Below are positions 60,283 through 64,000 of a stretch of DNA of 64,000 nt, one piece after another. Origin of the DNA: Chryseobacterium aquifrigidense (GTDB taxonomy: Bacteria; Bacteroidota; Bacteroidia; Flavobacteriales; Weeksellaceae). Position numbers and translations under genes: made by a program. The notes under the pieces were generated by a model. It had not been told where the DNA came from, searched no databases, and saw only the letters and a list, made by a program, of their open reading frames with translations. The stretch's first letter is position 1; each line of letters begins with the position of its first letter. Location: NCBI RefSeq assembly GCF_006716485.1, contig NZ_VFPD01000001.1, forward strand, positions 3,020,008 through 3,084,007. The letters run 5' to 3'.

Positions 60283-61152
60283 TTAATCTTTAAGTACTTT
60301 CTGAGAAACAGGCTTGTTGTTTACGGTACCTGTAATGATATAGTTTCCTTTTGCCAGTTCAGCAACGCTTACAGCTTCGTTTTGTTTTACAGAAGCTTCT
60401 TTTACAAGTTGTCCGAACGTATTGAAAACTTTCACATCTTTTACATCAGCTCCGAAAATGATCTCATTGTTTTTAACGAAAGAGTTCTTTACAAAGTTTC
60501 CTGATTTTACGTTTTTAGCATCAATAACAGCTAAAGTGGCACTGGACGAAGTCACCGTTAAAGAAATATCATCTATTCTCCAGTTGGCAGTACCCAAAGA
60601 TGGAGTTCCTGTACCAGGACTGTCGCTTCCATAGATTCTTAAAGTAACCGGAGCAGATTCGGCACCTATAAGATTAGCCCCTGAAAAAGTAATACTATTC
60701 AATGTCCATGTACTGTTATTGTTAACATTTACAGTACCTATCGCCGTTGCATAGTTATCAATACTTGAATATACTGTGATCTTTCCAGGTCCTGTAGATG
60801 TTCCTCTTGATCCTAAATTTAAAGAATTTAAAGTTACTTTATTACCCGCAACCGGAGTAACAGTTACACTGAAATATGTACTTGTTGCAGTGGAAAGAGC
60901 CTCTTTAAAAGCTGCAGCACCAAAATTACTGGATCCGCTTGCTCCTGTATATCCCGAAGACACAGATGTAGTAGTAATTAAATTAGTAGTACCATTATTA
61001 TTTCCCTGAGTTGCTGCAAATGCTACGCTTGAAATATTAGCATTGGTACCGGAAATGGGATTTACAGAACTACCATCCCAAAGGTAAATTGTTTGTGCAA
61101 AAGCAACCGCACTCATTACAATTGTTGCAAAAAGAGAATAAAGTTTTTTCAT
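60283..61152 (-). CDS. Secreted beta-sandwich protein with T9SS sorting tail
   Basis: This 289-aa protein has signal peptide MKKLYSLFATIVMSAVAFAQ. A Thr/Ser/Asn-rich beta-sandwich follows (LNSLNLGSRGTSTGPGKITV near 108; TANWRIDDISLTV near 195), similar in style to PEP-CTERM/T9SS-linked jelly-roll modules. The tail VKVFNTFGQLVKEASVKQN to GNYIITGTVNNKPVSQKVLK is a T9SS type A sorting domain. No catalytic motif recognised. Confidence 0.8.
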   Translation of the reverse strand: MKKLYSLFATIVMSAVAFAQTIYLWDGSSVNPISGTNANISSVAFAATQGNNNGTTNLITTTSVSSGYTGASGSSNFGAAAFKEALSTATSTYFSVTVTPVAGNKVTLNSLNLGSRGTSTGPGKITVYSSIDNYATAIGTVNVNNNSTWTLNSITFSGANLIGAESAPVTLRIYGSDSPGTGTPSLGTANWRIDDISLTVTSSSATLAVIDAKNVKSGNFVKNSFVKNNEIIFGADVKDVKVFNTFGQLVKEASVKQNEAVSVAELAKGNYIITGTVNNKPVSQKVLKD

Positions 61153-61223
61153 GATTTAATTTTTTTGTTAATAATTTTCTTTTCATAACAAAACTACATT
61201 CTAATTTTATTTTTGAGACAATA

Positions 61224-61272
61224 AAGAGGTTAAGTTTTTGTTAATTATAGTTGACCTCTTAATGTTAACATT
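61224..61272. promoter_or_regulatory. Dyads upstream of the last gene
   Basis: AAGAGGTTAA (61224-61233) faces TTGACCTCTT (61251-61260), 9 of 10 bases complementary, followed at once by the perfect palindrome AATGTTAACATT (61261-61272). They sit 30-80 bp before the TTG start and could be an operator. Confidence 0.4.
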
Positions 61273-61304
61273 TTTTAATTATTTTTACGAATTATTTTTA
61301 AAAG

Positions 61305-64000
61305 TTGCGGAATTTTATCATTCTTTTCGTTTTGTTCTTCTTAGGCATATTTTCAGGAAATGCTCAGGTATTTTCATGGAAAAATCCCAACGTGCCTGAA
61401 GACAGTATTAAAAGGGATAGTATTCTGGCAGCAAAGCTTGAACAGGACATCTTTGCAAAGGATACTCTGGATTTCATAAGAACGCACAATAAGATTATTA
61501 TTGATGAAGCTGTACTGGCAAAAAATGACAAAAAAAGATTTTTAGGAGAGCTTAATTCAAAAGGGTCTATTATCCGTGGAATTACTTTTGGTAATAATCA
61601 GGGGCAATCTGTACAAAGTTCTATGGATCTTCAGATTTCGGGACGATTATCAAAAGACGTTACGATTTTGGCGAGTATTTCAGATCACAACCTACCGATT
61701 CAGGCTGATGGTTATACTCAAACTTTAGAGGAGTTTGACAAAATCTATATGCAGCTTAATATTAAGGATAAATCTATCCTCAGAGCAGGACATCTTGACC
61801 TTGTAGAAGCTAAGAATTATTTTGCCAAATACCAGAGAAGAAGTATGGGACTTCAGTTCCAGACAGAATTCGGGAAGGAGAACAAGACATTTGTAGATAT
61901 CTCTGCTGGTGTTGCACGAAGTGAATTCCACAGAATCCGTTTTCAGGGGGTAGAAGGTAACCAGGGACCTTATCGTCTGACTGGTAAAAACGGAGAACAA
62001 TTTATCACACTAATCTCTGGTTCTGAACAGGTTTTTATTGATGGAATTTTAATGAAGCGTGGTGAAAACCAGGATTATATTATCAATTACAATACCGGTG
62101 AAGTTACTTTTACCAGTTTCCGCCCTATTTTTCAGCAAAATTTCATCACGATTTCTTATAACTACGCCAACAGGAATTATTCAAGATATCTGTTTACAGG
62201 AAAGCTTGAGCATCAGAGAGAAAAATTCAAGGTTGGATTCAACTGGTTTATGGAAAATGACAATAAGAATGCTCCGCTTTCTTTAAATCTATCTAAAGAA
62301 GATGAGCAAATTCTTGCAGAAGCCGGAAATAATCCTGACTTAATGTATGCTCCATCAGGGGTGATAACGGAATATGATGTCAATAAAATTTTATACAAAT
62401 TAAGTCCGGCAGGAAATTTCTATGAATATTCTACGGATTCAAGTTTAACACTTTATCAGGTTTCTTTTACGTATTTCGGAGCTAATCAGGGAGACTATAA
62501 AATAGCACAGACCACCAACAACGGACGTGTTTTTGAATATGTAGGCCCAAATGGTGGAGATTACAGAGCGGTAAGAAAACTTCCTTCTCCTCAGAAATCC
62601 CAGGTATATTCTCTGAATTCTGAATATCTGCTGAACGAAGGAAAAATAGGTGCTGATATCTCGTTGAGTAACTATGATGTCAATTTATTTTCTTCAAAAG
62701 ATTCTGATCAGAATATGGGGTATGCATGGCGTATTTTTGGAAATAAAAGCTTCACAAAGAACACATGGAGAGGAACTCCAAGCTTTGAATATCAATATAT
62801 AGACAGACAATTCCATATCCTGGACCGTATCAATGATGTGGAATTCTCCAGAGATTTCAACCTTACCCAGGAATTCAATAAAAAGACCCAGAACAGATTT
62901 ATCTTCAGCTTCCTGAATAAATGGAATAATAAGTCTACTTTGAATTACCGTGTCAATTATCTGAATGAACAGGATTCTTATAAAGGGATTAAAAATGACC
63001 TTGATTTTGGCTGGCTGACAGGAAAATTCTATACTAAAGGTAATCTGTCTTATCTGAGTACCAATGCTACCCTTCAGGATACAAAGTTCATCCGCGGTGG
63101 AGTTTCAACAGAATTTACCGGTAAAAAAGGAAGCTGGGCCATTGGTGGAAGCATGGAACATAACGAGAAGAAGTATAACGATACTCAGCTTATGGATGTA
63201 ACAAGTTTTAGCTGGAAAGAAATCTTTTTGCAAAAGAAAATAGGTGACAGTACAAGAACCAAATTATTGGCAAAAGTATATATGAGAGACAATGACTCGG
63301 TGCGTGATAACAGACTTCAGAATATGAACAATATTCTGGGGATCATGGCGGAAAGTCAGATTATCAAAACCGAAAGAACCAGTTTAAATGCTCTGATTCA
63401 CTACCGAAAATTCTTCTATGCAGGTGCAGAAGGTGAAGTAACCCGTAATAATGATTTTGTTGTCGGAAACATTTTATACAATCAACAGCTGTTCAGAAAC
63501 GGTATGCGTCTTCAGGCTTTCTATGAATTGGGTAACGGACAGGAAGCACAGAGGGAATTTCAGTACATTAAAGTAACAGACGGACAGGGTGTTTATAAAT
63601 GGACGGATTATAACGGAGACGGCATTCAGCAGCTGGACGAATTTGAAATCGCTGAGTATTCTGATCTTGCCCAATACATCCGTGTATATACTAATTCTGT
63701 ACGATATATTCCTTCCAATAAAAATAAACTGCAGTTAGCCTTATTTGTGAATCCGGCTATTGTTTTCAATTCTGAGAATGGATTTTTAAAACGTTGGAAT
63801 TTCAATATTTCATTAAACTCTCAAAACTCATTCTACAAAAAGGAAAAAGTGCTTGTGCTGAATCCTTTTGAAAAAAACAGTGATCAGATCCTTAAAAATC
63901 AGAACATTCTTGCCTCTGTACAGTTTAATCCAACCGACAAATCAGGCTGGAACGGAAATTACAGATTCATCACCAATGACAATCTCATTAATGCCAATTT
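61305..64000 (+). CDS. Large predicted outer-membrane protein, 3' end outside window
   Basis: An open frame of 898 codons runs to the window edge. The only good start is TTG, giving RNFIILFVLFFLGIFSGNAQ, a signal peptide. An N-terminal globular part (GSIIRGITFGNNQGQSVQSS, MDLQISGRLSKDVTILASIS) and then alternating amphipathic, aromatic-rich strands (NFITISYNYANRNYSRYLFT) point to an outer-membrane barrel. A DYNGDGIQQLDEFE segment near 770 resembles an EF-hand-like calcium loop, as in several Bacteroidota surface proteins. I cannot name the family. SprA homology is not evident. Confidence 0.78.
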   Translation, partial: MRNFIILFVLFFLGIFSGNAQVFSWKNPNVPEDSIKRDSILAAKLEQDIFAKDTLDFIRTHNKIIIDEAVLAKNDKKRFLGELNSKGSIIRGITFGNNQGQSVQSSMDLQISGRLSKDVTILASISDHNLPIQADGYTQTLEEFDKIYMQLNIKDKSILRAGHLDLVEAKNYFAKYQRRSMGLQFQTEFGKENKTFVDISAGVARSEFHRIRFQGVEGNQGPYRLTGKNGEQFITLISGSEQVFIDGILMKRGENQDYIINYNTGEVTFTSFRPIFQQNFITISYNYANRNYSRYLFTGKLEHQREKFKVGFNWFMENDNKNAPLSLNLSKEDEQILAEAGNNPDLMYAPSGVITEYDVNKILYKLSPAGNFYEYSTDSSLTLYQVSFTYFGANQGDYKIAQTTNNGRVFEYVGPNGGDYRAVRKLPSPQKSQVYSLNSEYLLNEGKIGADISLSNYDVNLFSSKDSDQNMGYAWRIFGNKSFTKNTWRGTPSFEYQYIDRQFHILDRINDVEFSRDFNLTQEFNKKTQNRFIFSFLNKWNNKSTLNYRVNYLNEQDSYKGIKNDLDFGWLTGKFYTKGNLSYLSTNATLQDTKFIRGGVSTEFTGKKGSWAIGGSMEHNEKKYNDTQLMDVTSFSWKEIFLQKKIGDSTRTKLLAKVYMRDNDSVRDNRLQNMNNILGIMAESQIIKTERTSLNALIHYRKFFYAGAEGEVTRNNDFVVGNILYNQQLFRNGMRLQAFYELGNGQEAQREFQYIKVTDGQGVYKWTDYNGDGIQQLDEFEIAEYSDLAQYIRVYTNSVRYIPSNKNKLQLALFVNPAIVFNSENGFLKRWNFNISLNSQNSFYKKEKVLVLNPFEKNSDQILKNQNILASVQFNPTDKSGWNGNYRFITNDNLINAN

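Overview
The window is a low-GC (mid-30s %), densely coded chromosomal segment of a Bacteroidota bacterium, most likely Chryseobacterium or a close Weeksellaceae relative. The evidence is type IX secretion (T9SS) C-terminal sorting tails, a T9SS plug protein, a TonB-dependent receptor, flavobacterial -7 boxes (TAnnTTTG) before many genes, frequent TTG/GTG starts, and small GG-leader peptides of the 'bacteriocin-like' kind seen in Chryseobacterium. The genus call is inference from gene style, not from a database search. No rRNA, CRISPR array, prophage or complete insertion sequence was found. There is one tRNA (Cys).

Layout. 1-14.3 kb: the 3' part of an OmpA-like protein, recQ, fmt, a Crp-type regulator, a ribBA fusion with a degenerate second half, a luciferase-like oxidoreductase, an astacin-type lipoprotein protease, a PIF1-like helicase, a small lipoprotein, a gamma-carbonic-anhydrase-like protein, and an nfu / FMN-reductase / hemH operon. 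14.3-18.6 kb: a secreted M4 protease with a T9SS tail, the T9SS plug protein and an MBL hydrolase. 18.6-25.2 kb: a 157-bp nested inverted-repeat element, then a trehalose-type locus (TonB receptor, GH37 trehalase, MFS transporter) with a divergent AraC regulator. 25.5-33.3 kb: a thioredoxin-like protein, a TetR regulator and an RND efflux operon, with four copies of a TetR-type operator. 33.5-37.3 kb: miaA, yicC, gmk, nadA.

37.3-38.9 kb is the most unusual stretch: seven tiny genes for Cys-rich peptides with a shared GG/GA leader. Six are in a row on the minus strand and one converges from the plus strand onto a shared terminator. One of them (56 aa) is short enough to be missed by ordinary ORF thresholds. 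No maturation or export gene lies beside them. Directly after comes a threonine operon (thrA-thrB-thrC, then folB) preceded by a strong promoter and a 33-codon leader ORF ending in a Thr/Ile codon run, which looks like a transcription attenuator.

44.3-50.5 kb: a DUF4403 protein, an RDD protein, tRNA-Cys, a CPBP-type membrane protease, about 1 kb of AT-rich non-coding DNA with repeated hairpin modules (possible small RNAs), a glycosyltransferase and two small exported proteins. 50.5-64 kb: a large membrane protein, aroC, two thioredoxin-fold proteins, a DUF1232 protein, a eukaryote-like fused UMP synthase (OPRT-OMPDC), a 940-residue protein joining a catalytically dead M1-peptidase-like region to a predicted outer-membrane barrel, two T9SS cargo proteins, and a large predicted outer-membrane protein that runs off the window.
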